64,000 nt of DNA from Geovibrio thiophilus. Lineage in GTDB: Bacteria; Chrysiogenota; Deferribacteres; Deferribacterales; Geovibrionaceae. This document shows, piece by piece, positions 43,869 to 52,727 of the stretch. Numbering within the stretch: position 1 is the first letter of the stretch; the number at the start of each line of letters is the position of its first letter. The DNA lies in NCBI RefSeq assembly GCF_004087915.1, contig NZ_CP035108.1, positions 2,356,001-2,420,000 on the forward strand, given 5' to 3'. Below the pieces are notes generated by a model, which was given only the letters and a program-made list of their open reading frames with translations, did not search any database and was not told the origin of the DNA. The position numbers and the translations under genes were made by a program.

Positions 43869-44563
43869 AGAACACCTTTTAAAACTTTACGGAGAGATTC
43901 AAAAATATGAAAGCCGTCCTTGGTCTGCATGATCTCCTCGGCGCATCTTTCGGGGTGGGGCATCATGCCGAGAACGTTTCCGCCCTTGTTAACTATTCCG
44001 GCTATGCCGTTTATGCTGCCGTTGGGGTTTGAGCCTTCGGAGGTTTCGCCGTATTCATCGCAGTAGCGGAAAACAACCCGGTTGTTCTCCTCAAGCTCTT
44101 TTATAACATCCTCGGAAGCAAAATAGTTTCCTTCCGCGTGGGCTATGGGGATGCGGACTATCTCGCCGTCGGCGTATCTGCTGGTGAAGGCTGTGCCTGC
44201 GTTGTCTACACGGAGGTTAACATACCTGCATATGAACTTAAGATCCTTGTTGCGGAGCAGCGCGCCGGGGAGAAGACCGGCTTCCGTAAGCACCTGAAAA
44301 CCGTTGCAGATACCCAGAACATGACCGCCCTTGTCGGCAAACTCACTCACTTCCTGCATAATCGGGGAATGCTTGGCTATGGCGCCGCAGCGAAGGTAAT
44401 CGCCGTATGAGAACCCTCCGGGGAGAACAACGAGATCAACGCCCTTCAGGTCGGCATCCTTATGCCAGAGAAAAACAGTGTCCATTCCGAGAACATGCTT
44501 TAAAACGTGATAGCAGTCGTGATCGCAGTTGGAGCCCGGAAAAACAACAACTCCCGCTTTCAT
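43865..44563 (-). CDS. purQ: Phosphoribosylformylglycinamidine synthase glutaminase subunit PurQ
   Basis: 232 aa, class I glutaminase: nucleophile in G-I-C-N-G-F-Q-V-L, and P-H-P-E-R for the His/Glu pair near the C-terminus. It supplies ammonia to PurL. Overlaps purS (TAATG) and purL. Confidence 0.98.
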   Translation of the reverse strand: MKAGVVVFPGSNCDHDCYHVLKHVLGMDTVFLWHKDADLKGVDLVVLPGGFSYGDYLRCGAIAKHSPIMQEVSEFADKGGHVLGICNGFQVLTEAGLLPGALLRNKDLKFICRYVNLRVDNAGTAFTSRYADGEIVRIPIAHAEGNYFASEDVIKELEENNRVVFRYCDEYGETSEGSNPNGSINGIAGIVNKGGNVLGMMPHPERCAEEIMQTKDGFHIFESLRKVLKGVL

Positions 44564-44805
44564 TAATTCTCTCCGGCTATTTCTATTCTGAATTCTTCAA
44601 TAATCGGGTTTGCGAGAACCTTATCGGCTATTTCCTTGAGCTTTTCATCGGGATTTTCGCATTTTTCAATTTCGATTTCAAAAAATTTACCGACTTTAAC
44701 ATCCTTCACAAAGCTGTGCCCCATGCGGTTTACAGCCCCGAGGATAGTCTGCCCCTGAGGGTCGAGAACCCCGTTCTTAAACTTTACAAATACTTGTGCT
44801 TTCAT
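44563..44805 (-). CDS. purS: Phosphoribosylformylglycinamidine synthase subunit PurS
   Basis: 80 aa, full length. [14 protein letters not shown] and the later G-K-F-F-E-I-E-I match PurS. It bridges PurQ and PurL. First gene of purSQLF. No purine riboswitch (tandem xpt-like stems) was seen in the 170 bases upstream. Confidence 0.96.
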   Translation of the reverse strand: MKAQVFVKFKNGVLDPQGQTILGAVNRMGHSFVKDVKVGKFFEIEIEKCENPDEKLKEIADKVLANPIIEEFRIEIAGEN

Positions 44806-44978
44806 AAAACAACCCCGCTCATTTATGAATATAGTGATATTTTCTGAGGCGAAAACAGCATCCCCGCAGAGAATAAGCGGGACGCCTGAATTTTAAGCCG
44901 TTATAGCAAACTTGCAACGTATTGTCATTGGAAAACTTGAGGATGTTCAGGATTATAAATACGCGGTCGGCGCCCTTG

Positions 44979-45601
44979 TCAGGAAAGAGTTTCAGAGACT
45001 AAAGAGTCTGAGGGCAAAAGCCCGTCACGTCTGGCTTTAAACAGGAACCTGTTGTACTTTTTGCTGATTCTGACCCTGCCGAAACTGTTTATTCTGTTTG
45101 TCGCCCACGCAAAGAAATTTCTGTTGCCGAGACCGTCCACTATGACAAGCCTGCAACTGCTATTCATCTCAGGATTAAAGAGAATGTTGTCCAGCCTGAG
45201 GTCAGCAGGCAGAATATTGAATTTAAGAAGATAGCTGTAAAGCTGATCAAGCTCGTCTAGAAATACTGAAAGAGGCGTTCCTTCGGAAATCAACGCGTCC
45301 AGAGACTTACAGGGAGTTCCGTCTCGCCTTGTAACCAGATCAAAAACAAGTCCGGCGCCCAGATTTGTTTCTGCCCAACCGTAGCATTTGGCAATATGCT
45401 CCCAGCTTATATTTCTCTTTTTCAGGAAGCTGTAATATGCGTAATCAGCCTCGTTCTGCGGCTGTTTGTTCTGTCCACATACCTGACCTTAACACACAGA
45501 CGCGGGTCAAGCGGATGAACGTAGCAGGCACGTTCCGCCCCTGCGCCGATTTTCAGGGAATCATCAAGCTTCAATACTCCGGCAGTCTCCGAATATGACA
45601 T
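44979..45601 (-). pseudogene. YrbL-like kinase-fold protein, frameshifted
   Basis: The N-terminal part from the ATG at 45601 (M-S-Y-S-E-T-A-G-V-L-K-L, then C-Y-V-H-P-L-D-P-R-L-C-V-K-V) runs into a stop near 45437. The rest (N-E-A-D-Y-A-Y-Y-S-F-L, then L-P-A-D-L-R-L-D-N-I-L-F) continues in another frame to 44979. Together they resemble the PhoP-network protein YrbL, with the kinase-like D-x-x-x-x-N-I-L motif. Because the second frame has a stop at 45489-45491, the shift must lie between about 45437 and 45489. It may be a true pseudogene or a single sequencing error. Confidence 0.7.
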
Positions 45602-45769
45602 TTGCGGCTGCTCCTGACTGATGCGTTTGTATAAAATGCAACTTTATATTTAACATTTTATTGACAAAAAAGGCAGTAATCAAGAAAAAAAATGTAACGG
45701 ACTGCAACAGATTTATATGAACGATAGATAATAAAGGAAGCGGACGGACTCCGCCTCCCGTGAAATTTG

Positions 45770-46420
45770 TCAGAGTCTGGACTTTATGAACTCCCATCCG
45801 TTGCGGATGTGAGTTTCCACAAGCCTTTCCACTCTGTCTTTGTCTCTCAGCTCAATAGCCTCGATTATGCTCTGGTGTTCTCTGGCGACCTCCTGAGTTC
45901 TGCCGGTTTCGGAAAATGAGAAGACCGTAGCGCGCTTGAACTGCTGCTGAAGCCCCGCCAGAATCTTGATCAGACGATCGTTGCCGCAGTTTTTTATGAA
46001 AATATCATGGAACTCGGAATTCCAGTTAACCATGTGACCGACTTTAGAGGAACCCTCACGGACTTTTGCGGCGAGCTCCTTCATCTTCTCTATGTCTTCC
46101 TTGGTGAGCCTTTCTGCGGAAAGCCTTGCGGCGAGAGCCTCAAGCCGGATTTTGATCACGAAGATCTCATCCACGTCCTTATCGGTTATCTCTGTGACCA
46201 CAGCGCCCCTTCGGGGAATGATTTCGATAAATCCTTCGGTTTCCAGATGACGCAGAGCTTCCCTTATGGGTGTGCGGCTGATGCCCAGCTGTTCTGAAAG
46301 CTTAGGTTCCACAAGCCTTTCTCCGGCTTTAATAACACCCTTGAGAATATTAGTTCTGATTGTTTCGGCTATTCTTTCGCTTAATGGGGTATTGTCGATG
46401 TTTATATCCCTGACTCCCAT
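45770..46420 (-). CDS. GntR-family transcriptional regulator, FCD type (copy 1)
   Basis: 216 aa. The winged helix-turn-helix (S-E-Q-L-G-I-S-R-T-P-I-R-E-A-L, then R-R-G-A-V-V) is followed by an FCD ligand domain with the metal-binding pattern (E-F-H-D, H-x-x-I, H-I-R-N). FCD proteins sense small carboxylates. It is a close paralogue of the next gene upstream and lies 55 bases after it in the same direction. Confidence 0.93.
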   Translation of the reverse strand: MGVRDINIDNTPLSERIAETIRTNILKGVIKAGERLVEPKLSEQLGISRTPIREALRHLETEGFIEIIPRRGAVVTEITDKDVDEIFVIKIRLEALAARLSAERLTKEDIEKMKELAAKVREGSSKVGHMVNWNSEFHDIFIKNCGNDRLIKILAGLQQQFKRATVFSFSETGRTQEVAREHQSIIEAIELRDKDRVERLVETHIRNGWEFIKSRL

Positions 46421-46475
46421 CCCTGAACCTCTGCATCCGCCGCCCGAAAGCTTTTATTCAGGCGTTCTCTGTTTT

Positions 46476-47141
46476 TTATTTTCTGATATTGTGCTTCAGA
46501 TATTCCCAAGCGTTCTGGATATGCCAGCGCACTTTTTTCTCAACAAGATCAGGATCACCAGAGGCGAAGGCTTCTATGATCTCCTGATGCTCTGCCACTG
46601 CGTGTTTCGCACGCTCGCGGTTGGAGACGAGAACTGTTTTCAGTCTCTGGAAATTTTTCGCCAGACTGTCGAGAATTTCGAGAATTTTTTTATTGTCCGA
46701 GGCAGTTATAAAGATATTATGGAAGTCCACATTATATTTGAGGTATTCGTCCATAACATTTGGGTTCTCATATGCTATATCGCGGAATTTTTCGTTGATT
46801 TTACGCAGGCGATCTATGTCCTTTTCATTCAGGTTAGCCGCAGCCTGCCTTGCCGCCAGCCCCTCAAGGCTTGCCTTCACTGCGTAAAGGTCGTCTATAT
46901 CTTTAATAGTAAGGGCTTTAACCACCGCGCCCTTGCGGGGTACAATCTCTATGAAGCCTTCGGTTTCAAGCTGCCTCAGCGCCTCACGTATCGGTGTGCG
47001 GCTGATCCCGAGGCTTTTTGCCAGCTTGGGCTCCACAAGCCTTTCACCGTCTGCGTGAACGCCTTTTATTATATCCGCCCGTATCTTGTCGGCGATTTTT
47101 TCTCTCAGGGGTTTGCTTTCCAATACGTTTTCCTGCTTCAA
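46476..47141 (-). CDS. GntR-family transcriptional regulator, FCD type (copy 2)
   Basis: 221 aa. A TTG start at 47141 is chosen because AGGGAG lies seven to eight bases upstream; no ATG is in frame nearby. HTH A-K-S-L-G-I-S-R-T-P-I-R-E-A-L and FCD domain with D-F-H-N, H-Q-E-I and H-I-Q-N metal ligands. It is the tandem paralogue of the downstream regulator and shares most of the DNA-recognition helix with it, so the two may bind the same operator, perhaps as competing sensors of different ligands. Confidence 0.92.
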   Translation of the reverse strand: MKQENVLESKPLREKIADKIRADIIKGVHADGERLVEPKLAKSLGISRTPIREALRQLETEGFIEIVPRKGAVVKALTIKDIDDLYAVKASLEGLAARQAAANLNEKDIDRLRKINEKFRDIAYENPNVMDEYLKYNVDFHNIFITASDNKKILEILDSLAKNFQRLKTVLVSNRERAKHAVAEHQEIIEAFASGDPDLVEKKVRWHIQNAWEYLKHNIRK

Positions 47142-47315
47142 AAACCGGCTCCCTAACCATCTTTTGCCGTTTAATTAAAGAAATTAACAAAGGTTTATTT
47201 GAGTAAAGCAGAACACTATTAACATTTTAAACAATTTATTTACTTGTGTTAATATTCTGTATTCTGTATACTGTATTCAATCTAAACTATTTTTTCATTT
47301 TCGTCAAACAGAACG

Positions 47316-47325
47316 TTGTATACAA
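47316..47325. promoter_or_regulatory. Predicted GntR/FCD operator TTGTATACAA upstream of the regulator pair
   Basis: A perfect 10-bp palindrome in the divergent promoter region of the GntR pair and the HAD gene, with related GTATAC/GTATTC half-sites at 47255-47278. The same 10 bases recur upstream of the citrate synthase gene. Confidence 0.5.
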
Positions 47326-47425
47326 AAAACAATCCATGTCAGAATCGTGTTAAATCTTTGATCCCATGGACTTACCGAAATGATTACTCTTTATTCGGGT
47401 TTAACTTTGTGTAATAATATATTTT

Positions 47426-48115
47426 ATGAAAAGAATGCTTTTTGTATTTGATATTGACGGCACTATATGCAGGGCGGGCAGAGCTGTTCCGCCTGCGCTT
47501 GCGTCGGAGCTTAAAAGACTTTCCGGCGTACACAAAGTCGCCATAGCCTCAGGTAAGCCCTTTACCTATATTACCGGACTTTGCAGACAGCTTGAGATAA
47601 CATCCGCTTCTGTTATCGGCGAAAACGGCGGAGCGCTGAGCCTTGACGCATGCTTTCCGCCCGCGGGCTTCCGTCTGGCGGAGATACCTGCGGAGCACGG
47701 AAACAGTATTGAACTGATAAAAGCCGCCTACAGAAAGAAATTCGGAGAGCGGATATGGGTTCAGCTCAACCACCTGAATGTAACCTTTTACCCCGTCTGC
47801 CCCGGGGATATAGGGCTTCTCCACGCCTTTGCCCCGCAGTTTGAATCTGATTTCATCAGCGCATACTACCACGATGACTGCATGGATTTCACCCCTTCAA
47901 ATATTAACAAGGGAGCAGGACTCAGCACACTGCTTGAAATGACAGGCATCTCACAGGACAACACATGGGTTTTCGGCGACGGAGAGAATGATTTTGAGAT
48001 GTTCCGCACGGCAGGCAACTCGGTATGTGTCGGCAGCAATGCCAAGCTTAAGGAGATAGCCGATCACTGCGTAAGGAACATAGATTCTCTTTCTGTTTTT
48101 CTGGAAAGATTCTGA
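47426..48115 (+). CDS. HAD-superfamily phosphatase (Cof/phosphoglycolate phosphatase-like)
   Basis: 229 aa. Motif I D-I-D-G-T, motif III/IV G-D-G-E-N-D-F-E-M-F, and a type C2 cap between them mark a Cof-like sugar-phosphate phosphatase. K in N-K-G-A-G-L is the motif III Lys. The substrate is unknown. It is divergent from the GntR regulators and followed by a repeat copy and rnpB on the other strand. Confidence 0.88.
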   Translation: MKRMLFVFDIDGTICRAGRAVPPALASELKRLSGVHKVAIASGKPFTYITGLCRQLEITSASVIGENGGALSLDACFPPAGFRLAEIPAEHGNSIELIKAAYRKKFGERIWVQLNHLNVTFYPVCPGDIGLLHAFAPQFESDFISAYYHDDCMDFTPSNINKGAGLSTLLEMTGISQDNTWVFGDGENDFEMFRTAGNSVCVGSNAKLKEIADHCVRNIDSLSVFLERF

Positions 48116-48143
48116 GATTCTTCACCAACATTCTGAGCAACGC

Positions 48144-48232
48144 TGCGCATAACAGCAACTCCAAGGACGGAACCACGCCGTGCAAACCGCGGGTGTGTAC
48201 ACCAAACTGACAGGATGTACAGTCCGGTGTTA
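48144..48232 (-). repeat. Partial copy of the modular palindromic repeat
   Basis: On the minus strand the stem ACACCGGACTG / CAGTTTGGTGT includes two G-T wobble pairs around the conserved loop TACATCCTGT. The conserved TACAC and GCACGGCG linkers and a decayed third stem follow. It abuts the 3' end of rnpB. Confidence 0.65.
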
Positions 48233-48239
48233 TAAAAAT

Positions 48240-48602
48240 AAGAAGACCTATAAGCCGGATCCTGTCTGAGCCCTTCTTAAGGGGCTGAGGCAGTCATTAA
48301 TCTAGACCGGAGATTGCTCTCAGGCTCAAGCGGTTTACCCGTGAGCTCGGGCGGGCAGCCCTAAAATGCTCACCTATTTAACCTTGCACCGGACGGGGTT
48401 TACCGTGCCTCCGCCGGTCACCCGGCAGAGCGGTGGTCTCTTACACCACCGTTTCACCCTTACCTGTCTTTTCAGACTGGCGGTCTGTTTTCTGCGGCAC
48501 TTTCCCTGCATCACTGCACGTCGGCGTTACCGACCGTCCTGCCCTGCGGTGTCCGGACTTTCCTCCCGCACGCGAACGCACCGGCGACTGCCCGGTCTTC
48601 TT
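48240..48602 (-). ncRNA. rnpB: RNase P RNA (class A)
   Basis: About 363 nt on the minus strand. The 5' part has GGAGGAAAGTCCGGACACC, the centre has GAAACGGTGG...AGAGACCACC, and the 3' part has ACAGGATCCGGCTTATAGGTC; the ends AAGAAGACC and GGTCTTCTT pair. These are the P4 and J-region signatures of bacterial RNase P RNA. It forms the catalytic part of the tRNA 5' maturation enzyme. Confidence 0.95.
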
Positions 48603-48687
48603 ACCGAGTTGGAAAACTAATACCTTATGCGGCAAAACGCAATATATTTCGCTTTTATTTAGTATATGCAGGATGTATAGTTCCGCC

Positions 48688-49050
48688 ATGAGCCAAATGG
48701 ATTGTTTTGAACACGACATCGCCGAAATGAAGTCAGACACCCTTTGCAGATTGGGCAGAAAGGTGGAGATAGCCTGCGGGATGCTTGGCGGCGAAGAACA
48801 GTTTCACACCCGCCTGTCACATATGATTGAGCGTGTGGAGCACGACCTCACCATGAATCTGAAAAGGAAAAAACGCAGACAGCTCATGTGCGTCCTTGAG
48901 CGGCTGAAAAAAAAATCCGCTGAATCCGCCGAAAAAATCCGGCTTATCAAGCAGGCGAAAACAAAAGCCATAAATGATTACAAAGCTCAGAGAGAAATCC
49001 TCGGGCTCACCGATCACACCTTCATAAACGGATTCTTAAAAAATCTCTGA
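48688..49050 (+). CDS. Small helical protein of unknown function
   Basis: 120 aa, starting M-S-Q-M-D-C-F-E-H-D, strongly charged and helical, with a Lys/Arg-rich middle (N-L-K-R-K-K-R-R-Q) and a long Lys/Glu coiled-coil-like stretch. No ribosome-binding site of note before the ATG; a second ATG three codons later is possible. I do not recognise the family. Divergent from rnpB. Confidence 0.6.
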   Translation: MSQMDCFEHDIAEMKSDTLCRLGRKVEIACGMLGGEEQFHTRLSHMIERVEHDLTMNLKRKKRRQLMCVLERLKKKSAESAEKIRLIKQAKTKAINDYKAQREILGLTDHTFINGFLKNL

Positions 49051-49218
49051 ACAGGTATAAAATTCCGATCGGAAATGATCGCACTGATCAGAAAAATTTT
49101 CCCGATCAGCAGTTTGCCGTTTTCTCGTCTCTTAAGAAAAATTATACGCGGCACAGGAAACACAGGCTTATTGAAAACCGCTGTCAGAGCAGTTCGATGA
49201 CACAATGATCCCATGATC

Positions 49219-49242
49219 AAAGAAGCCGGCTGTTACGCCGGC
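49219..49242 (-). terminator. Probable terminator of the EamA gene
   Basis: GCCGGC-TGTTAC-GCCGGC; on the minus strand it is followed by TTCTTTG. It lies about 60 bases beyond the stop. Confidence 0.5.
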
Positions 49243-49302
49243 CCTTGCGAGATCCTTCTCAGTGAGCGTGGTTGTTCCACTACCTGCCTCTTTAATAACA
49301 AA

Positions 49303-50139
49303 TTACATGCCAAACCTGATCAGCACAATTCCGATCACAATAATCAGTGTTCCGGTGAGCTTGCTCAGGGAAAAAGCCTCTTTGAACACAAACACACCGA
49401 TTATCAGCGCAAAAACAGCATTCACCTGCCTCAGTGCGGCGGCGTACGAAACCTCCATGAAAGTCAGCCCGTATCTGTACGATGTAAAAGAGAGAAAGAC
49501 TATCACACCCGCTATGATGAAATATTTTTTCTCTGCCATGATAAACTCTTTGCGGAACGGTCTGTGCCTGAGTGAATATACGGCAAGGTACGATGTCATG
49601 AAAAAACAGAGACAGTAGGTGTAGAAAATCATATTACCACCGCCCACTCCGCCCTTGTCAGCCAACGCTCCGAAGGAGTAGGAAAAGGCTGCCAGCAGGG
49701 CAAACACTGTTCCTTTTGCGGGCTTAATACGGGAACCCTTCTCTCCGTTGAGGACAATTCCTCCTAAAACAGTGAAAATAATTCCCGATACTCCAAAAAA
49801 AGTGAGCCTCTCGCCGAGAAAAAGAGTAGCCCAAATAAGTATAAAAAACGGCGACGAAGTGGTTATGGGATAGATTGAGGACACGTCACTGTAGCGGTAA
49901 GCTGTTGATATAAAAAGGTGATACAGGGCAAAGAACGTTCCGCCTATCAGTCCGTAGATCACGGCGCCTTTATCAAAATACATGTATTCCCTGAAAAAGA
50001 CCGGAAAAAGCGCTGTGAAGAAAATAAGATTAACAAGGTGCATAAAAAAATTAAAAGCATACTTGTCGGAGGAACGTTTGAGCAGAACATTCCACAGGGA
50101 GTGGCATAAGGCGCTGAACACTATGAAAATAAAACCTGT
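49303..50139 (-). CDS. EamA-family (DMT) transporter
   Basis: About 278 aa with ten membrane helices in two EamA repeats. No ATG fits the start; I chose the TTG at 50139 behind AGGGGGGAG, which gives an N-terminus running straight into helix 1 (F-I-F-I-V-F-S-A-L). It is the fourth EamA-type protein in the window, and it is not close in sequence to the others. Substrate unknown. Confidence 0.85.
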   Translation of the reverse strand, partial: TGFIFIVFSALCHSLWNVLLKRSSDKYAFNFFMHLVNLIFFTALFPVFFREYMYFDKGAVIYGLIGGTFFALYHLFISTAYRYSDVSSIYPITTSSPFFILIWATLFLGERLTFFGVSGIIFTVLGGIVLNGEKGSRIKPAKGTVFALLAAFSYSFGALADKGGVGGGNMIFYTYCLCFFMTSYLAVYSLRHRPFRKEFIMAEKKYFIIAGVIVFLSFTSYRYGLTFMEVSYAAALRQVNAVFALIIGVFVFKEAFSLSKLTGTLIIVIGIVLIRFGM

Positions 50140-50193
50140 CAAAAACTCCCCCCTGTCATAGCCGACGAAATCTACTTTTATCAGCACTTTCAA

Positions 50194-50577
50194 AAATATT
50201 CAAGAGTGTGAAATAGAAATCACCTTTAAAACCCGATCTCGAAAGACCGCGCCGCCGGCTTCTCCGACTCATCTATAAGCTATACCGATAATCCTCTTTT
50301 ATACACCCTGATCAAATCTCTGTTTATTTCTGACTATTGAACTAAAGATAATTTAGTCCTGACAGGGGCATGCGGGCTCGGTACGGCATTTTAACCTCTC
50401 TAAACACTGATACAAAAGGCTTTAAGTACTTAAAACAACTATTTTATTATCGCTGTTTACAGAAATTTTTTATGTACATTGTATACAATTTCCCTATTGA
50501 CATTGAAAGGTCTTAGTGATAGAAAATAAACAGCGGTATAAAATTGAAGATTATTATAATAACAAGGAGGCATACTA
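50194..50577. other. Promoter region of citrate synthase
   Basis: About 380 bp without a gene. It holds the TTGTATACAA palindrome, a TTGACA-N17-TAGAAA promoter (50497-50525) and a ribosome-binding site (AAGGAGG) at 50564-50571. Nothing recognisable lies between 50200 and 50450. Confidence 0.5.
50479..50488 (+). promoter_or_regulatory. Predicted GntR/FCD operator upstream of citrate synthase
   Basis: TTGTATACAA within the 12-bp perfect palindrome ATTGTATACAAT (50478-50489), eight bases upstream of the -35 element. Identical to the palindrome in front of the GntR pair 3.2 kb away. Confidence 0.5.
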
Positions 50578-51882
50578 ATGGGACTTAAGGACGTTCTTAA
50601 GAAGAAAATTGATGAGCATCGCCCCAGAATCGCCAAACTCACTAAAGAGTTCGGTGACGTAAAACTTGGCGAAGTAACAATCGGACAGGCTATCGGCGGT
50701 GCAAGAAGCGTTAAGTGCCTTGTTACCGACATTTCATATCTTGACCCGGTGGAAGGAATCCGCTTCCGCGGTCTTACAATACCTGAAGTAATGGAAAAAC
50801 TCCCCAAACCAAAAGGAAAAGACTATCCTTACGTTGAGGGCTTCTGGTACTTCCTTCTTACAGGTGATGTCCCCACTATGGCTCAGGCCGAAGAAGTGGT
50901 TGAAGATTTCAAAAAGAGAGCTCAGGTTCCTCAGTATGTTATAGATGTTCTCAGAGCTATGCCCAGAGACACTCACCCCATGACTATGCTCTCTGCTGCC
51001 GTGGTTGCCATGCAGCGCGAATCAAAATTCGCTAAATTCTACGCTGAAGGCTTCAACAAAATGACTGCGTGGGAGTCCATGTATGAAGATTCATGCGACC
51101 TCCTCGCCAAGCTTCCCGAAATCGCAGCCTACATCTACAGAATGAAATATAAAGGCGACACACCCATCGCTTCCGACATGAGCCTTGACTTCGGCGGCAA
51201 CTTCGCTCACATGATGGGCATTCCCGCTCCTTATGACGATGTTGCGAGAATGTACTTCGTTCTTCACTCAGACCATGAGTCAGGAAACGTTTCCGCTCAT
51301 ACGACGCACCTTGTGGCTTCCGCTCTCAGCGATGCTTACTACTCTCTTTCAGCAGGTCTCAACGGTCTTGCGGGTCCCCTTCACGGTCTCGCAAATCAGG
51401 AAGTTCTCGGCTGGATTCAGGACGTGTATGCTAAACTCGGCGGAAAAGTTCCCACTAAGGAAGATCTTAAAAAATTCCTCTGGGATACTCTCAACAGCGG
51501 TCAGGTTATTCCCGGATACGGTCACGCCGTTCTCAGAAAAACAGACCCGAGATACACTTCTCAGCGTGAATACTGCCAGAAATACCTTCCCGAAGATGAA
51601 CTCTTCAAGGTTGTGGCAATGATTTACGATGTTGCTCCCGACATCCTCATGGAGCACGGAAAAGCCAAAAACCCATGGCCCAACGTGGATGCTCAGTCCG
51701 GCGTTATCCAGTGGTTCTACGGTCTCAGAGAGTACGATTTCTACACAGTTCTTTTCGGTGTGGGCAGAGCGATCGGCGTTCTTGCGAACATCACTTGGGA
51801 CAGAGCTCTCGGCTACCCGATCGAGCGTCCGAAGTCTGTTACTACAGACATGCTGGAAGCCGCTGCGGGAATCAAAAAATAA
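50578..51882 (+). CDS. gltA: Citrate synthase, eukaryote-like
   Basis: 434 aa. The block H-S-D-H-E-S-G-N-V-S-A-H-T and G-L-A-G-P-L-H-G-L-A-N-Q-E-V-L is nearly that of mitochondrial citrate synthase, unlike the usual bacterial enzyme. Catalytic His residues (in S-D-H-E... / P-L-H-G and P-G-Y-G-H-A-V-L) and Asp (Y-D-F-Y-T-V-L-F-G-V-G-R) are present. Similar enzymes are known from Geobacteraceae. It condenses acetyl-CoA with oxaloacetate; in some relatives citrate synthase can also run backwards in CO2 fixation, but nothing here shows that. AAGGAGG precedes the ATG and a hairpin terminator follows. Confidence 0.96.
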   Translation: MGLKDVLKKKIDEHRPRIAKLTKEFGDVKLGEVTIGQAIGGARSVKCLVTDISYLDPVEGIRFRGLTIPEVMEKLPKPKGKDYPYVEGFWYFLLTGDVPTMAQAEEVVEDFKKRAQVPQYVIDVLRAMPRDTHPMTMLSAAVVAMQRESKFAKFYAEGFNKMTAWESMYEDSCDLLAKLPEIAAYIYRMKYKGDTPIASDMSLDFGGNFAHMMGIPAPYDDVARMYFVLHSDHESGNVSAHTTHLVASALSDAYYSLSAGLNGLAGPLHGLANQEVLGWIQDVYAKLGGKVPTKEDLKKFLWDTLNSGQVIPGYGHAVLRKTDPRYTSQREYCQKYLPEDELFKVVAMIYDVAPDILMEHGKAKNPWPNVDAQSGVIQWFYGLREYDFYTVLFGVGRAIGVLANITWDRALGYPIERPKSVTTDMLEAAAGIKK

Positions 51883-51915
51883 CTACAATCCTTCACGCGA
51901 AACCTATAATTACGG

Positions 51916-51939
51916 ACGGGAAGCCTTCGGGCTTCCCGT
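51916..51939 (+). terminator. Terminator of citrate synthase
   Basis: ACGGGAAGC-CTTCGG-GCTTCCCGT followed by TTGTGTTT. Confidence 0.85.
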
Positions 51940-51956
51940 TTGTGTTTCTCTATTTA

Positions 51957-52534
51957 ACAACATCAAACTGCACATCCTGTCAGTTTGATGTACACGCTCG
52001 CGCCGAACTCGGTTCGGCTTCACTCCGCACGGCGCAGCCCCATCCTTGGGGCTGTTTTGCGTCATTGCGAACCCTGAAAGGGTGAAGCAATCTCTCATTT
52101 AATAACATCAAACTGCACATCCTGTCAGTTTGATGTACACGCTCGCGCCGAACTCGGTTCGGCTTCACTCCGCACGGCGCAGCCCCATCCTTGGGGCTGT
52201 TTTGCGTCATTGCGAACCCTGAAAGGGTGAAGCAATCTCTCATTTAACAACATCAAACTGCACATCCTGTCAGTTTGATGTACACGCTCGCGCCGAACTC
52301 GGTTCGGCTTCACTCCGCACGGCGCAGCCCCATCCTTGGGGCTGTTTTGCGTCATTGCGAACCCTGAAAGGGTGAAGCAATCTCTCATTTAATAACATCA
52401 AACTGCACTGTCCTGTCAGTTTGATGTACACGCTCGCGCCGAACTCGGTTCGGCTTCACTCCGCACGGCGCAGCCCCATCCTTGGGGCTGTTTTGCGTCA
52501 TTGCGAACCCTGAAAGGGTGAAGCAATCTCTCTG
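51957..52534 (+). repeat. Tandem array of four 145-bp modular palindromic repeats
   Basis: Units begin at 51961, 52106, 52251 and 52396 and are almost identical; the fourth has one inserted base in the first loop. Each unit has stem I CATCAAACTG/CAGTTTGATG (loop CACATCCTGT), stem II GCCGAAC/GTTCGGC, the linker CGCACGGCG, stem III CAGCCCCA/TGGGGCTG (loop TCCT), and GTCATTGCGAACCCTGAAAG with a short ACCCT/AGGGT stem, then GAAGCAATCTCT. Open frames through it merely follow the period. A related repeat block continues to 52582. Confidence 0.92.
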
Positions 52535-52537
52535 GAT

Positions 52538-52582
52538 ATTTCAGAGACTGCCACGTCGCTTCGCTCCTCGCAGTGACATTGT
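52538..52582 (+). repeat. Dispersed repeat block next to the array
   Basis: AGACTGCCACGTCGCTTCGC followed by TCCTCGCAGTGACATTG; the same block, slightly changed, lies at 63392-63425 and, inverted, near 11080-11107. Confidence 0.6.
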
Positions 52583-52654
52583 AATACGTCATCCTGTCAG
52601 TCTGAGGTTATTGAAGAACAGAGGACCACCTTCCTTACGCTCCTATTCCGTAAA

Positions 52655-52668
52655 TTGATATTGATCAA
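52655..52668 (+). promoter_or_regulatory. FNR/CRP-type box
   Basis: TTGATATTGATCAA equals the TTGAT-N4-ATCAA consensus exactly. It lies 60 bases upstream of the NIT-domain chemoreceptor start. Confidence 0.65.
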
Positions 52669-52682
52669 TTATTTTTCGTTAA

Positions 52683-52700
52683 TTGTAATATATATTACAA
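52683..52700 (+). promoter_or_regulatory. Perfect 18-bp palindrome
   Basis: TTGTAATATATATTACAA, 28 bases before the chemoreceptor start. Probably a second operator or overlapping the promoter -10 region. Confidence 0.45.
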
Positions 52701-52727
52701 ACACTTATTTCTGATAAAGGTGACGCC

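Noticed and set aside
44806-44978. Purine riboswitch upstream of purS
   Set aside because: No paired stems with the conserved loop sequences of purine riboswitches were found.
44903-45040. Short plus-strand frame of about 43 aa beginning TTGCAACGTATTG
   Set aside because: It partly overlaps the yrbL-like pseudogene, has no ribosome-binding site and no recognisable sequence.
46266-47156. 296-aa frame antisense to the GntR regulators
   Set aside because: Shadow of two well-supported genes; no start signal.
48366-48740. Frames of 84-99 aa over the RNase P RNA gene
   Set aside because: The region is clearly rnpB by its conserved RNA sequences.
51910-52388. Set of overlapping minus-strand frames of 62-87 aa
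   Set aside because: They are translations of the same tandem repeat and repeat with its 145-bp period.
51957-52534. CRISPR-like array
   Set aside because: Units are 145 bp and identical along their whole length, with no unique spacers; this is a tandem repeat, not a repeat-spacer array.
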